This document shows positions 1 through 10,461 of a stretch of 64,000 bases of DNA, one piece after another. Under the pieces are notes generated by a model that was given only the letters and a program-made list of their open reading frames with translations, was not told the DNA's origin and made no database searches. The DNA lies in assembly GCF_005893125.1 (NCBI RefSeq), contig NZ_VCJS01000013.1:49571-113570 (forward strand), read 5' to 3'. Position numbers and translations under genes: made by a program. How positions within the stretch are numbered: the first letter of the stretch is position 1; each line of letters starts with the position of its first letter. This DNA comes from Nonomuraea basaltis. GTDB lineage: Bacteria > Actinomycetota > Actinomycetes > Streptosporangiales > Streptosporangiaceae.

Positions 1-590
1 GCCCAGGTGCGGACGGCCTGGGCTTCAACACCTCAATGCTCGTCGCCCCGGACGGCACGCTGCTCGGCCGCCGCCGCAAGACCCACATCCCCCGGACCGC
101 CGGATACTACGAGGACCACTACTTCCGGCCCGGACCGGCCGGACCTGAGGCCTACCGTCCGGTCGAGCTGGCCGGCCGGGCACGGATCGGCCTGCCGACC
201 TGCTGGGACGAGTGGTTCCCCGAGGTCGCCCGGGCCTACGCCCTCGCCGGCGCGGACATGATCGCCTATCCGACCGCGATCGGCTCCGAGCCCGACCACC
301 CCGACTTCGACACCGCCCCGCTGTGGCGGCAGGTCATCGTCGGCAACGGCATCGCCAACGGCACCTTCATGGTGGTCCCGAACCGCTGGGGCGCGGAAGG
401 CCTGATCACCTTCTACGGCCGCTCCTTCATCTCCGACCCCTACGGACGGGTGCTCGCGGAAGCGCCCCGAGCCGGCGACGCCGTCCTGGTCGCCGAGCTC
501 GATCTCGACCAGCGTCGCGACTGGCTGACGCTGTTCCCCTTCCTCGAGACGCGTCGCCCCGACACCTACGACAGGCTCACCCAGCGCTAG
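1..590 (+). CDS. Carbon-nitrogen hydrolase (nitrilase superfamily), 5'-truncated
   Basis: The reading frame is open from base 3 and ends at TAG 588-590, so the N-terminus lies outside the window. About 195 residues are visible. Two of the three residues of the Glu-Lys-Cys triad can be placed: the Lys in RRKTHIP and the Cys in LPTCWDEWFPE, followed by the typical AGADMIAYPTAIGSEP strand. The family hydrolyses C-N bonds of amides, carbamoyl groups or nitriles in the cytoplasm; N-carbamoylputrescine amidase and beta-ureidopropionase have this sequence style, but the substrate cannot be fixed. The gene converges on the sugar ABC operon and probably belongs to a unit to the left. Bases 591-716 hold no gene. 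Confidence 0.85.
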   Translation, partial: PGADGLGFNTSMLVAPDGTLLGRRRKTHIPRTAGYYEDHYFRPGPAGPEAYRPVELAGRARIGLPTCWDEWFPEVARAYALAGADMIAYPTAIGSEPDHPDFDTAPLWRQVIVGNGIANGTFMVVPNRWGAEGLITFYGRSFISDPYGRVLAEAPRAGDAVLVAELDLDQRRDWLTLFPFLETRRPDTYDRLTQR

Positions 591-716
591 TCCCGTTTTC
601 CGCACGTCGAGGTAGTTGAAGATCGGATGGGTGCTGGTGGCCAACCGGCTGGGGTCCCCGTAGCATCAGCGAAAATCCGAACGCCGACTTCTTGACCAGG
701 TCTGCGCCTGGAACCT

Positions 717-1763
717 TCATTCTTGGATCTTTCCTCCGGTGATGCGGGAGATGACCAGGGCGATGAGGATGATCGCGCCGTTGAGGGCGCCGATCCACTG
801 GGCGGGGACGCCCGCCAGGGTGAGCACGTTCTGGATCAGGAAGAGGAGCAGGACGCCGGTGAAGGCTCCGAAGATCGTTCCCTTCCCGCCGTTCAGGCTG
901 ATGCCGCCGATGACGGCGGCGGCGAAGACCGTGAAGATGTAGCCGTTGCCCTGGGCGGAGGCGACTGAGGCCAGCCGGCCGGACAGCAACAACCCGCTGA
1001 GCGCGGCCAGAACGCTCGCCGTGACGATGACGATCCACAACACGCGGTCGGTGCGGATGCCGGCCGCCTTCGCGGCGTTCACGTTGCCGCCGATGGAGTA
1101 CAGCGACCGGCCGAAGCCGGTGAAGCCGAGTACCACGATCCCGATCGCGAACAGCGCCAGGCAGATCCAGATGGAGGCGGGGACGCCGAGCCACTGGGTC
1201 GTACCGAGGTAGATCATCGATTCGGGCAGCTGGAAGAACGTCTGCCCACCGGAGATCCCGGTCAGGATGCCTCGCAGCACGATGAGCATGCCGAGCGTGA
1301 CGATGAAGCCGTTGAGCCCGAACCGGATGATGAGCAGCGCGTTGGCGGCGCCCACCAGCAGACCGACGGCGAGGGTGACAGGAACCGCCCAGGCGCCCGG
1401 AAGCAGGCCGAGGCCGTGCCCCGCGCCCGCGGACACGGTGAGCCAGGCGGCCACCCCGGGCGCCAGCCCCATGGTGGACTCCAGCGAAAGGTCCATCTTC
1501 TTGACGACCAGCACCATGGTCTGCGCGAGGACCAATATCGCGATCTCCGACATGGTCTGCAGGATGTTGATGATGTTGTCGGGTTGCAGGAATACCGGGC
1601 TGACGAGCTGTCCTACAACCCCGATGACGATGATCGCGGGGATGAGCGCCAGATCGCGCAGACGCGCGAAGGCGATCCGGCGCCGTTCGCCGTCGGCCGA
1701 GGGCGAATCGGCTCCCGGCGTGCCGGGGGTGGCGCCCGGGCCCGCGGTCGCGGTCTCATGCAT
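717..1763 (-). CDS. Sugar ABC transporter permease (RbsC/AraH family)
   Basis: A 348-residue integral membrane protein with about eight to ten hydrophobic segments, typical of the BPD_transp_2 permeases that import monosaccharides (ribose, xylose, fucose and rhamnose type). I chose the ATG at 1763, which overlaps the stop of the upstream ATPase gene in ATGCATGA, rather than an earlier in-frame ATG at 1814 that would overlap it by about 60 bases. It is the last gene of the - strand unit binding protein-ATPase-permease. Together with the neighbouring L-fuconate dehydratase this points to import of L-fucose or a similar 6-deoxy sugar, which is inference from context. Confidence 0.88.
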   Translation of the reverse strand: MHETATAGPGATPGTPGADSPSADGERRRIAFARLRDLALIPAIIVIGVVGQLVSPVFLQPDNIINILQTMSEIAILVLAQTMVLVVKKMDLSLESTMGLAPGVAAWLTVSAGAGHGLGLLPGAWAVPVTLAVGLLVGAANALLIIRFGLNGFIVTLGMLIVLRGILTGISGGQTFFQLPESMIYLGTTQWLGVPASIWICLALFAIGIVVLGFTGFGRSLYSIGGNVNAAKAAGIRTDRVLWIVIVTASVLAALSGLLLSGRLASVASAQGNGYIFTVFAAAVIGGISLNGGKGTIFGAFTGVLLLFLIQNVLTLAGVPAQWIGALNGAIILIALVISRITGGKIQE

Positions 1764-3324
1764 CGAGGTCCACTCCTTCCATCGCGGCCACGAGGTCGTG
1801 GTCGTGCCAGCCACTGGCCATCTCGGCGACCACGCGGCCCTTGAACATCACCAGGACGCGGTCGCACATTCGCAGGTCGTCCAGCTCGTCGGACGCGATG
1901 AGCGCGCCCGTGCCCGACCGGACGATCTCCTCGACCTTGCCGAGGAGGAATTCCTTGGACCGCACGTCGACGCCGGCGGTCGGGTTGATGAGGACAAGCA
2001 GCCGGGGGTCGTTGGCCATCGCCCGAGCCATGACGACTTTCTGCTGGTTGCCTCCGGAGAGTCCGGAAACCGGAAGAGCAGGTCCTGGAGTTTTGATCGC
2101 CAACCGCTCGATCATGGATTGGGCGAGAGCGTCCCTACGACGCCCGCTGATGAATCCCGACGGACCAAGCCGCTCGGGAATCGTCAGCGTGCTGTTGTCC
2201 GCGATGGACATCTCGGGCACGAAGCCCTGATCGTGGCGGTCCTGCGGGACGAACCCGGCTCCGGCCGCCAGGGCGGCGGACACGCTGCCGGGCCGTGGAC
2301 GCTGTCCGGCGATCTCTACGGCGCCCGCGCCGGCAGTGCGCAGGCCGACGACCGTCTCGGCCACCTCGGTACGGCCGCTGCCCGCCGCGCCGGCCAGACC
2401 GACGATCTCACCCGCGCGGACCTGGAACGACACATCGTCGTAGGCGCCCTCCGCGGACAGGGCATCGACCCTGAGCACGTGCTCCCCGCTGGGCCGGTGC
2501 GCGGCTTCACGTCCGTGCTGTTGCGCGGCCGTGGCGGCCTCGCCGGTCATCGCCGCGACCAATTCCGCGCGCGCCAGCCGCTCCACGGGCGCGGTGAGGA
2601 TGTGGCGCGCGTCCCGGAAGACCGTCACCATGTCGCAGATCTCGTAGATCTCCTGCAGGTGGTGACTGATGAAGAGGAACGTGACGCCCTGCTGCTGGAG
2701 ATCACGGATACGGCCGAAGAGCCGGGCGATCGCAGCGGCGTCCAGCTGGGCCGTCGGCTCGTCGAGGATGATGAAGCGTGCGCCGAACGACAGCGCCCTG
2801 GCGATCTCGACGAACTGCCGCTGCTCGATGGTGAGGTCTCCCGCCCTCGTCCCGGCGCTCACGTCCACCGACCAGCTCTGCAGCAGTTCCCGGGCCTGGC
2901 GGCGGAGCGTGCGCCAGCTGATCAGTCCGGCGCGGCCCCGGCGGTACCGGTTGAGGAACAGGTTCTCGGCGACCGTCAGCTCAGGGATGATCGTCGATTT
3001 CTGGTAGACGCAGGCCACTCGCTGCCGCCAGGCGTCGCGGTCGGCGAGTCGTGGCGCGGGCTGCCCGCCGAAGGTCAGTGCCCCTTCGTCCAGTGCCTGC
3101 AGACCGGTCATGATCGATACCAGGGTCGATTTGCCTGCTCCGTTGCGCCCCACGAGCGCGTGTGTCTCACCCGGCATGATCGTGATCCCTGCGCCGTCGA
3201 GCGCCAACGTCGAACCGAACCGCTTGGTGATCCCTGCCGCCTCGGCGACGGGTGACCCTGCCGGGGGCCACCCGCCGCCGCTCGGGGCTGGACCGGAGCT
3301 CGTCGCCGGCTCCCGATCGCCCAT
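1756..3324 (-). CDS. Sugar ABC transporter ATP-binding protein, two NBDs (RbsA/XylG type)
   Basis: 522 residues with two nucleotide-binding domains in one chain, the arrangement of monosaccharide importers. Domain 1 has a normal Walker A (GRNGAGKSTL) and Walker B (FIILDEPTAQLD), but its signature reads LTIEQRQ rather than LSGGQ. Domain 2 has a degenerate P-loop (GAAGSGRTEV), a proper LSGGNQQKV signature and LINPTAGVD in place of LDEPTxGVD. Asymmetric sites of this kind are usual in the family. The start at 3324 follows an AAGGAAGG ribosome site. The stop overlaps the permease start, so the two genes are translationally coupled. Confidence 0.92.
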   Translation of the reverse strand: MGDREPATSSGPAPSGGGWPPAGSPVAEAAGITKRFGSTLALDGAGITIMPGETHALVGRNGAGKSTLVSIMTGLQALDEGALTFGGQPAPRLADRDAWRQRVACVYQKSTIIPELTVAENLFLNRYRRGRAGLISWRTLRRQARELLQSWSVDVSAGTRAGDLTIEQRQFVEIARALSFGARFIILDEPTAQLDAAAIARLFGRIRDLQQQGVTFLFISHHLQEIYEICDMVTVFRDARHILTAPVERLARAELVAAMTGEAATAAQQHGREAAHRPSGEHVLRVDALSAEGAYDDVSFQVRAGEIVGLAGAAGSGRTEVAETVVGLRTAGAGAVEIAGQRPRPGSVSAALAAGAGFVPQDRHDQGFVPEMSIADNSTLTIPERLGPSGFISGRRRDALAQSMIERLAIKTPGPALPVSGLSGGNQQKVVMARAMANDPRLLVLINPTAGVDVRSKEFLLGKVEEIVRSGTGALIASDELDDLRMCDRVLVMFKGRVVAEMASGWHDHDLVAAMEGVDLDA

Positions 3325-3357
3325 ATCAGCCCGCCTTCCTTCTCTCGCCGGCTTCGG

Positions 3358-4425
3358 TCAGCCGAGGTTGTTGCCCCACAGGGACTGGTCGTCGCTCTTC
3401 AGGCTCTTGACGCCGCCGTAGGTGCCGCCGTCGGAGGTGACGAGCGGGGCCGAGAGCTGGTCCTCCAGCAGGCCCGGGCGGACCTGGATGATGGTGCTGT
3501 CGTGATCGGTCGGGCCCGGCTGGAACGTCTTGCCGTCGATCGCGGCCTTGAGGTACTGAAGGGCGTACTTGGCGTAGAGGTCGGCCGGCTGCGAGACGGT
3601 CGCGTCGATCTTGCCCTCGGCGATGTTCTTGAGCTCCTCTGGGATGCCGTCGTTGGAGACGATGAAGACGTGCTTGGGGTCGTCCGGCTTCACCAGCGCC
3701 CCCCGCTGTTGCAGCACCTGCAGCGTCCCGGCGAGCGCGAAGCTCGACTGCATGTAGACGCCCTTGATGTCGGGGTTGGCGACCAGGTCCGTCTGCAGCT
3801 TCTGCGCGGCGATGGCGCCGTCCCAGTTCGTGGCCTCTCCGAAGACCTTGATGCCGGGGTAGTTCTTCTTCATGCAGTCGTTGAAGGCCTCTGTGCGGTC
3901 GCGGCCGTTGATCGAGGCGAGGTCGCCCTGCAGCATGACGACCTTGCCCTTGCCGCCGAGCTTGGTGCCGAGGAACTGGCAGGCCTTCTCGCCGTACGCG
4001 CGGTTGTCGGCCCGTACGACCATGTAGACGTCTCCGGTGTCGGGCCGGGTGTCGACGGTGACGACGGGGATCTTCTTCGCGGCGAGTTGCTGGAGGGTCG
4101 GGGCGATGGCGGCGGTGTCCTGAGGTGCCATCGCGACGCCCTTCACGCCCTGACTCATGAACGTCTGCGCGTTGGCGGTCAGCTTGGCGACGTCGTTCTG
4201 GGAGTTGGTGGTCTTGATGTCCAGGCCGAGCTGCTTGGCGTACTCGGGGGTGTACTTGATGTAGGAATTCCAGAAGTCGGTGTCGGAGCGCGGGTAGTCG
4301 ACGCCCACCACGGGTAAGCCGCCGCCGTTGGTGGCCGCGGTGCCGGAGCCGCCACCGCAGGCCGAGAGGAGGGAGAGGGCCAGGCAGGAGCCGATGCCAG
4401 CCAGGGTTGCCGACCTGAGTTTCAT
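3358..4425 (-). CDS. Sugar ABC transporter substrate-binding lipoprotein
   Basis: 355 residues. A signal peptide ends in the lipobox LLSAC, followed by a Gly/Ser-rich linker, so the protein is a membrane-anchored receptor outside the cell. The body has the two-lobed periplasmic-binding fold of the ribose/galactose-binding family (Peripla_BP_4 style: VGVDYPRSDTDFW near the start, VFIVSNDGIPEEL in the second lobe). An AAGGAG ribosome site precedes the ATG. It is the first gene of the importer unit and lies just downstream of the dehydratase and the broken SDR, with the same orientation. L-fucose or a related deoxy sugar is the likely ligand by context. Confidence 0.9.
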   Translation of the reverse strand: MKLRSATLAGIGSCLALSLLSACGGGSGTAATNGGGLPVVGVDYPRSDTDFWNSYIKYTPEYAKQLGLDIKTTNSQNDVAKLTANAQTFMSQGVKGVAMAPQDTAAIAPTLQQLAAKKIPVVTVDTRPDTGDVYMVVRADNRAYGEKACQFLGTKLGGKGKVVMLQGDLASINGRDRTEAFNDCMKKNYPGIKVFGEATNWDGAIAAQKLQTDLVANPDIKGVYMQSSFALAGTLQVLQQRGALVKPDDPKHVFIVSNDGIPEELKNIAEGKIDATVSQPADLYAKYALQYLKAAIDGKTFQPGPTDHDSTIIQVRPGLLEDQLSAPLVTSDGGTYGGVKSLKSDDQSLWGNNLG

Positions 4426-4479
4426 GTGTTCTCCTTGCCGCTGACCTCGGTCTCGCCGAGGGACACGGTGGGTGCTGAG

Positions 4480-4859
4480 TCAGTTGTGCGGACGGATGCG
4501 CAGGCCGCTCATGCCGCCGTCCACGGCAAGATCGGTTCCTGTTGTGGCTCCGGCGAGCGGGCTCGCCGGATACGTGATGGCCGCGGCGCCTTCCTCCGCG
4601 GTCACGAGCCGGCCGATGGGCTGGCGCGCTTCCAGGGCGCGGCAAACTCGACCGCCCTGCCGACGGCCACGCGTACCGAGTCGTCGTCGCCGACGTCCGC
4701 GTGGAACCCGGCGAGCGGTTCGGCCACGTCGGGCTTCAGGTCGAGGCAGGCGACGCGAGCGCCCCGCTCGGTGAGGAGCGCTGCGGTCGCCAACCCTATG
4801 CCGGAGGCGCCGCCGGTGACGATCGCGGCCAGGCCCTCGAATTCCTGAGGGCCGTTCAT
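4480..4859 (-). pseudogene. SDR dehydrogenase with internal deletion (2-keto-3-deoxy-L-fuconate dehydrogenase-like)
   Basis: The N-terminal 70 or so residues form a good Rossmann start (AIVTGGASGIGLATAALL) beginning at ATG 4859, which overlaps the dehydratase stop as TGATG. Near 4640 the frame is lost. The next frame carries a typical SDR C-terminus (PIGRLVTAEEGAAAITY, then TTGTDLAVDGGMSGLR) ending at 4480. The central part with the catalytic Ser and YxxxK is missing, so only about 380 of the usual 750 bases remain. In the L-fuconate pathway the step after the dehydratase is catalysed by an SDR of this kind, so this looks like loss of that step here. An assembly error is the alternative. Confidence 0.85.
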
Positions 4860-6157
4860 CAGGCGGCCGCCCATTCCGGGCCGTCCGGATAGCGGTGACG
4901 GGCGACGGACTCCGAGTGGAGCCGGGCACCGATTCCTGGAGCCACCGGAGCGAGGTAGCGGCCGTCACGGATCCGGACCGGGTCGGTGAATTGTTCATGC
5001 AGGTGGTCGATGTACTCGATCACCCGATCCTCGATGCTGCCGCTCACCGCGACGTAGTCGAACATGGCGAGGTGCTGGACCATCTCGCACAGTCCGACGC
5101 CGCCGGCGTGCGGGCAGACCGGGACGCCGAACTTCGCGGCGAGCAGCAGGATGGCGACGTTCTCTGTGACGCCCGCCACCCTGCTCGCGTCCATCTGCAG
5201 GATGTCGATCGCGCCGGCCTGGAGAAGCTGCTTGAACATCACCTTGTTGTGGGTGTGCTCGCCGGTCGCCACCTTCATCGGTGCGACCGCCTGGCGGATC
5301 GCCGCGTGTCCGAGGATGTCGTCGGGCGAGGTGGGCTCCTCGATCCAGTACGGCTCGTACTGCGCGAGTGGCCGAAGCCATTCGATGGCCTGGGGAACAC
5401 CCCAGGCCTGGTTGGCGTCGATGGCGATGCGGATGTCCGGACCGACGGCCGAGCGGGCCAGTGCGAGGCGACGCAGATCGGTCTTCTGATCGGCGCCGAC
5501 CTTCAGTTTGATCTGGGTGAAGCCCTCGGCGACCGCCTGCTTGGCCAGACGGGTGAGTTTGTCGTCGGTGTAGCCGAGCCAGCCGGGGGTGGTGGTGTAG
5601 GCGGGGTACCCGTGCGCCAGCAGGTCGCGCGTCCGCTCGGCCCGGCCGGGTTCGGCACTCCGGAGAATGGCCAGAGCCTCCTCGCGCGTCAGCGCGTCCT
5701 GCAGGTACCGGAAGTCGACCAGATCGACGATCCGCTCCGGGGACATCTCCGCCAGCAGCCGCCATACCGGCTTGCCTTCCCGGCGGCCGTAGAGATCCCA
5801 TATCGCGTTGTCGATGGCGGCCGCCGCCATGTGGATGGTGCCCTTCTCCGGGCCGAGCCACCGCAGCTGGCTGTCACCGGTGAGCCTGCGGGAGAGCGCG
5901 CCGAGGTCGGCGAGCACCTCCTCCACCGGCAGGCCGACCACCAGCGGCGCCAGTGCCTTCACGGCGGCGACCTGGAGGTCGTTGCCGCGGCCCACCGTGA
6001 ACGCCAGTCCGTAGCCCTCGCCACCCGTGCTGGTGCGGACCGTCACGTAGGCTGCGGAGTAGTCCGGTTCGGGGTTCATCGCGTCGGAGCCGTCGAGCTG
6101 GCGTGAGGTGGGAAAGCGGACGTCCACCGCCTCGACGGCGCTGATCACCTCAGTCAC
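4859..6157 (-). CDS. L-fuconate dehydratase (enolase superfamily)
   Basis: About 432 residues. The protein closely follows Xanthomonas L-fuconate dehydratase: [17 protein letters not shown] at the N-terminus, [21 protein letters not shown] and [18 protein letters not shown] C-terminal blocks. Catalytic features of the mandelate-racemase group are visible: KLK (near residues 217-219), DANQ, IEEP and GEH metal ligands, and the catalytic His in PHAGG. It dehydrates L-fuconate to 2-keto-3-deoxy-L-fuconate in the cytoplasm. I prefer the GTG at 6157, because the GGGAAGG ribosome site sits eight bases upstream; the GTG at 6169 would be directly adjacent to it. The divergent GntR regulator and the intergenic repeats suggest substrate-induced control. 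Confidence 0.93.
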   Translation of the reverse strand: MTEVISAVEAVDVRFPTSRQLDGSDAMNPEPDYSAAYVTVRTSTGGEGYGLAFTVGRGNDLQVAAVKALAPLVVGLPVEEVLADLGALSRRLTGDSQLRWLGPEKGTIHMAAAAIDNAIWDLYGRREGKPVWRLLAEMSPERIVDLVDFRYLQDALTREEALAILRSAEPGRAERTRDLLAHGYPAYTTTPGWLGYTDDKLTRLAKQAVAEGFTQIKLKVGADQKTDLRRLALARSAVGPDIRIAIDANQAWGVPQAIEWLRPLAQYEPYWIEEPTSPDDILGHAAIRQAVAPMKVATGEHTHNKVMFKQLLQAGAIDILQMDASRVAGVTENVAILLLAAKFGVPVCPHAGGVGLCEMVQHLAMFDYVAVSGSIEDRVIEYIDHLHEQFTDPVRIRDGRYLAPVAPGIGARLHSESVARHRYPDGPEWAAA

Positions 6158-6189
6158 GGCGGCCGGCACCTTCCCAGATGCGTTTCGTT

Positions 6190-6204
6190 TGCATCAACGA
6201 TGCA
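6190..6204. promoter_or_regulatory. Operator-like inverted repeat TGCAT-caacg-ATGCA
   Basis: A perfect 5-base inverted repeat with a 5-base spacer lies about 20-33 bases upstream of the dehydratase start. Its position within the promoter/leader of the - strand operon suits a repressor site for the divergent GntR/FCD protein. Binding is inferred. Confidence 0.5.
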
Positions 6205-6219
6205 TTACGTCGGTTCTTC

Positions 6220-6368
6220 GACATGGGATGGATTTTTACTCGCTCAGGGATGTCGTGTCTAGGCTTGTCGTCACACCTCTAGCATCTGCACGTAGAAGCG
6301 TTGACGCAATCCGATACATGCGGAGCTGATGGGGGCAGACATGGGATCTCTGCTTCCAGACATGGGAT
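6220..6368 (+). repeat. Three direct copies of GACATGGGAT in the divergent promoter region
   Basis: Exact copies occur at 6220-6229, 6338-6347 and 6359-6368. The last two start 21 bases apart, about two helical turns, which suits side-by-side binding of a regulator. The rest of 6170-6448 is non-coding. The repeats lie upstream of the GntR gene (start 6449) and could be autoregulatory sites. Confidence 0.55.
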
Positions 6369-6448
6369 GTCACTGTTACGCTGCGGGGACGTACCGATCA
6401 CCACGTCCGGCTCTCCCCGAAGGCCGGACCGCCCCCGGGGGACCGTCG

Positions 6449-7213
6449 ATGTCATTGACCGACAAGGCCATCGCGCGGATTCGCGAGCTCGTCCAGTCCG
6501 GAGAGTTGCCTCCCGGTTCCAAGCTGCCTCCCGAGCAGCAGCTGGCCACCGAGCTCGGCCTGTCGCGCAACCTCATGCGCGAGGCCGTCAAAGCGCTGGT
6601 CGTCGCCCGGGTGCTGGAGATACGCCGGGGTGACGGCACCTATGTGACCAGTCTCGAGCCGAGCCTGCTGCTCGGAGGGGTCGGCGGCGCGGTCGAACTG
6701 CTCCAGGGCGACACGCTTCTGGAGGTCACCGAGGTGCGGCGGCTGTTCGAGCCCATTGCCACCGGGCTGGCCGCGGCGCGGATTTCCGCCCAGCAGCTCC
6801 GCAAGGTCGAGCAGCATCTCGCCGCCATGCGCGAGGCGCGTGACGACGTCGAACTGCTGAACCGGCACGACGCCGAGTTCCACCGGGCGGTCATCGCCGC
6901 CACGGGCAACCAGACCCTGGCGACCCTGCTCGAAGGCATCGCCGGCCGTACGCTGCGGGCCCGGGTGTGGCGCGGACTGGTGGACGACAATGCCGCCCCC
7001 CGCACGCTCGCCGAACACGAAGCCATCTACGAAGCGCTGGCCGAAGGGGACGCCGCGCTGGCCGAGGCCGCGGCGCTCATGCACGTCAGCACAACGGAGC
7101 GCTGGCTGCGCGCACACCTTCAGCAGGGCGAGGCGCGACCGCCAACGGCGGCACGCGGCCGTCCTGACACCGTCCTCATGGGCACCCCGCCCTCGGCACC
7201 CGACCGGCCCTGA
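6449..7213 (+). CDS. GntR family transcriptional regulator, FadR/FCD subfamily
   Basis: 254 residues. The N-terminal winged helix runs from about 5 to 70 (KAIARIRELVQSGEL, LPPEQQLATELGLSRN, MREAVKAL, RRGDGTYV), followed by an all-helical FCD effector domain with the metal-binding style EVRRLFEPIATGLAA and HDAEFHRAVIAATGN. I chose ATG 6449, which follows GGGGGA; earlier in-frame ATGs from 6329 would add about 40 unrelated residues and run over the GACATGGGAT repeats. It is divergent from the L-fuconate dehydratase/transporter unit and is its likely repressor, with a sugar acid or keto-deoxy intermediate as plausible inducer (inference). Confidence 0.9.
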   Translation: MSLTDKAIARIRELVQSGELPPGSKLPPEQQLATELGLSRNLMREAVKALVVARVLEIRRGDGTYVTSLEPSLLLGGVGGAVELLQGDTLLEVTEVRRLFEPIATGLAAARISAQQLRKVEQHLAAMREARDDVELLNRHDAEFHRAVIAATGNQTLATLLEGIAGRTLRARVWRGLVDDNAAPRTLAEHEAIYEALAEGDAALAEAAALMHVSTTERWLRAHLQQGEARPPTAARGRPDTVLMGTPPSAPDRP

Positions 7214-7294
7214 CACAAGACCGATACGACACCCCGGTCCGGCCGCCACAGCCTTGCCGGCCGTGACCTCCTGATACACCTCCCAGGAGAGGCG

Positions 7295-7510
7295 ATGAGA
7301 TTCCTGCGTGCGGGACCTGCGGGCCCCGAGCGTCCCGCCGCCCTCGACACCGATGGCACACCCCGCGACCTGCTCGCCGCGGCCCGCACGCGGTACGGGC
7401 CGCCTCCGCCGATGACGGTCGCCGCGACCGGCTACGGCGCGGGCACGCGGCGCCTGGCGGACCGTCCGAACGTCACCGCCGTGACGAGCGGTCACCCCGC
7501 CGAGTCCCGG
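7295..7510 (+). pseudogene. Remnant of larC (nickel insertion protein, DUF111 family)
   Basis: Between the GntR gene and the convergent hydrolase, one frame reads LLAAARTRYGPPPPMTVAA followed by TGYGAGTRRLADRPNV (about 7370-7475). This resembles the LarC segment that normally reads GPMPPMTVTATGYGAGTRDLPGRPN. Only some 50-60 residues of a roughly 400-residue protein remain, and the frame then runs antisense into the neighbouring CDS. An ATG at 7295 with an AGGAG-like site is present, but I regard the segment as a decayed fragment. Confidence 0.55.
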
Positions 7511-7570
7511 CAGGGGGGTCGGCGAGCATGTCGTGGTCCTGTCCACCAACCTCGCGGTCGTTCGTGGGGC

Positions 7571-9361
<1,791 letters not shown>

Positions 9362-9599
9362 TCATAACTCCTCGGACAGAGGGGAGTGTGCGGATGACGC
9401 CGACCACCGGCGACCGTCTCCTGGGAGACCGCCCATCTGCCCGCCCTGGACGTACGAGACGCTGCCGGGCGGCCTCGGCACGGCGGTCGACGCCGATGGT
9501 GATCTTGCACTGCTCACCCTGGTTTCGGGTGCCGTACGCGCGTGTGAGCAGGATTGAGTCGGTGGGACGGTCGGTCTACCGTCCGGGGGAGCGCATCAT

Positions 9600-9611
9600 C
9601 GAATCGATTCG
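9600..9611. promoter_or_regulatory. Palindromic operator CGAATCGATTCG, copy 1
   Basis: A perfect 12-base palindrome about 240 bases upstream of the GH/CBM13 gene start. An exact second copy is at 10072-10083. The form (dyad with central CG) is common for LacI-family operators; no matching regulator gene is adjacent. Confidence 0.5.
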
Positions 9612-10071
9612 CAGGAAGCGTAGGTCTCCTCGGCGAGGGATGTCAATGGCATGTTTCCTGGACGTGAACGATGCCTTTCAGTGAGTGGATTCGCAGCGCA
9701 TCGCACGAACCGTTCTCCAACGGCCGTCGGGCATGCGACCACCATGCGGGCGCCATCGACCGCGCGGCGGACTTCGGTCCCGGGCCACGTCGGCAGAGGA
9801 GGAGGCTTCCTCGGCGGATGTGCGGCGGGGAAGCCTGCGCCCGGTCCAGAGCCTGAAAGTTTCATACTCATCGCCCGCCCCACCATCCGGAGGATATCGC
9901 TGATCCTTGCCGGTTCCGGAGAGGTGAGACAGGTACGGCACCATCGACGCTGCCCGTAAAGGCGGTCCTGGTAAAGGCGGCGGGACCATCGCCCAGTGGA
10001 ACAGGAAAGCGGTCTCTGGTTCCCTGGATAAGCATGCTTGACACGTATGTTAGGCAGACCTATTTTCATTG
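9612..10071. other. Non-coding stretch between divergent units
   Basis: No credible gene is seen here. One short + strand frame near 9715-9785 (RRACDHHAGAIDRAADFG) faintly resembles a helix of sugar isomerase/epimerase TIM barrels and might be part of the same broken gene as the fragment at 10110-10375, but it is too short to assert. Confidence 0.4.
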
Positions 10072-10083
10072 CGAATCGATTCG
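10072..10083. promoter_or_regulatory. Palindromic operator CGAATCGATTCG, copy 2
   Basis: Identical to 9600-9611. It lies just upstream of the sugar isomerase remnant and about 380 bases upstream of the large ThuA/dehydrogenase gene, so the two copies bracket the region between the divergent genes. Confidence 0.5.
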
Positions 10084-10109
10084 ACATGAACATCGAGAAG
10101 AAGCATCTT

Positions 10110-10375
10110 CTCCAGGACGTCCGGCCGGCGGGCGCCAGGACCGCGCACCTTCAGGCGTGCGGGACCGACCGGGGCGCACCCGGCAGCAGCCACTTCGGCT
10201 GGCCGGGCTTCGCCGCGGCCGTCCGCGACGTGGGCTACCGCGGCCCTTTCATGATCGAGTCCTTCCCGACAACACGACCATCGCCACCGCCGCATCAGTC
10301 TGGCGCCCCCTCGCCCCGAGCCAGAACGCCCTCGCCACCGAAGGCCTTGCCTTCCTCCGCACCCTCACGACCGAC
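10110..10375 (+). pseudogene. C-terminal fragment of sugar phosphate isomerase/epimerase, frameshifted
   Basis: One frame reads HLQACGTDRGAPGSSHFGW, then DVGYRGPFMIESF. After a shift near 10265 another frame continues NTTIATAASVWRPLAPSQN, then ALATEGLAFLRTL. Joined, this is the C-terminus of a D-tagatose-3-epimerase/xylose-isomerase-like TIM barrel (the ESF strand followed by the final helices). The N-terminal two-thirds are absent. It directly precedes the ThuA/dehydrogenase gene and was probably once part of the same operon. Confidence 0.8.
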
Positions 10376-10461
10376 CCGACGATCCCCCCGAGCCGAGACG
10401 ACTCATGCCTTCGCACCGTTCAACTCCGACAGTTGCCGGCAACCCCCCCAGGAGATCCTTC

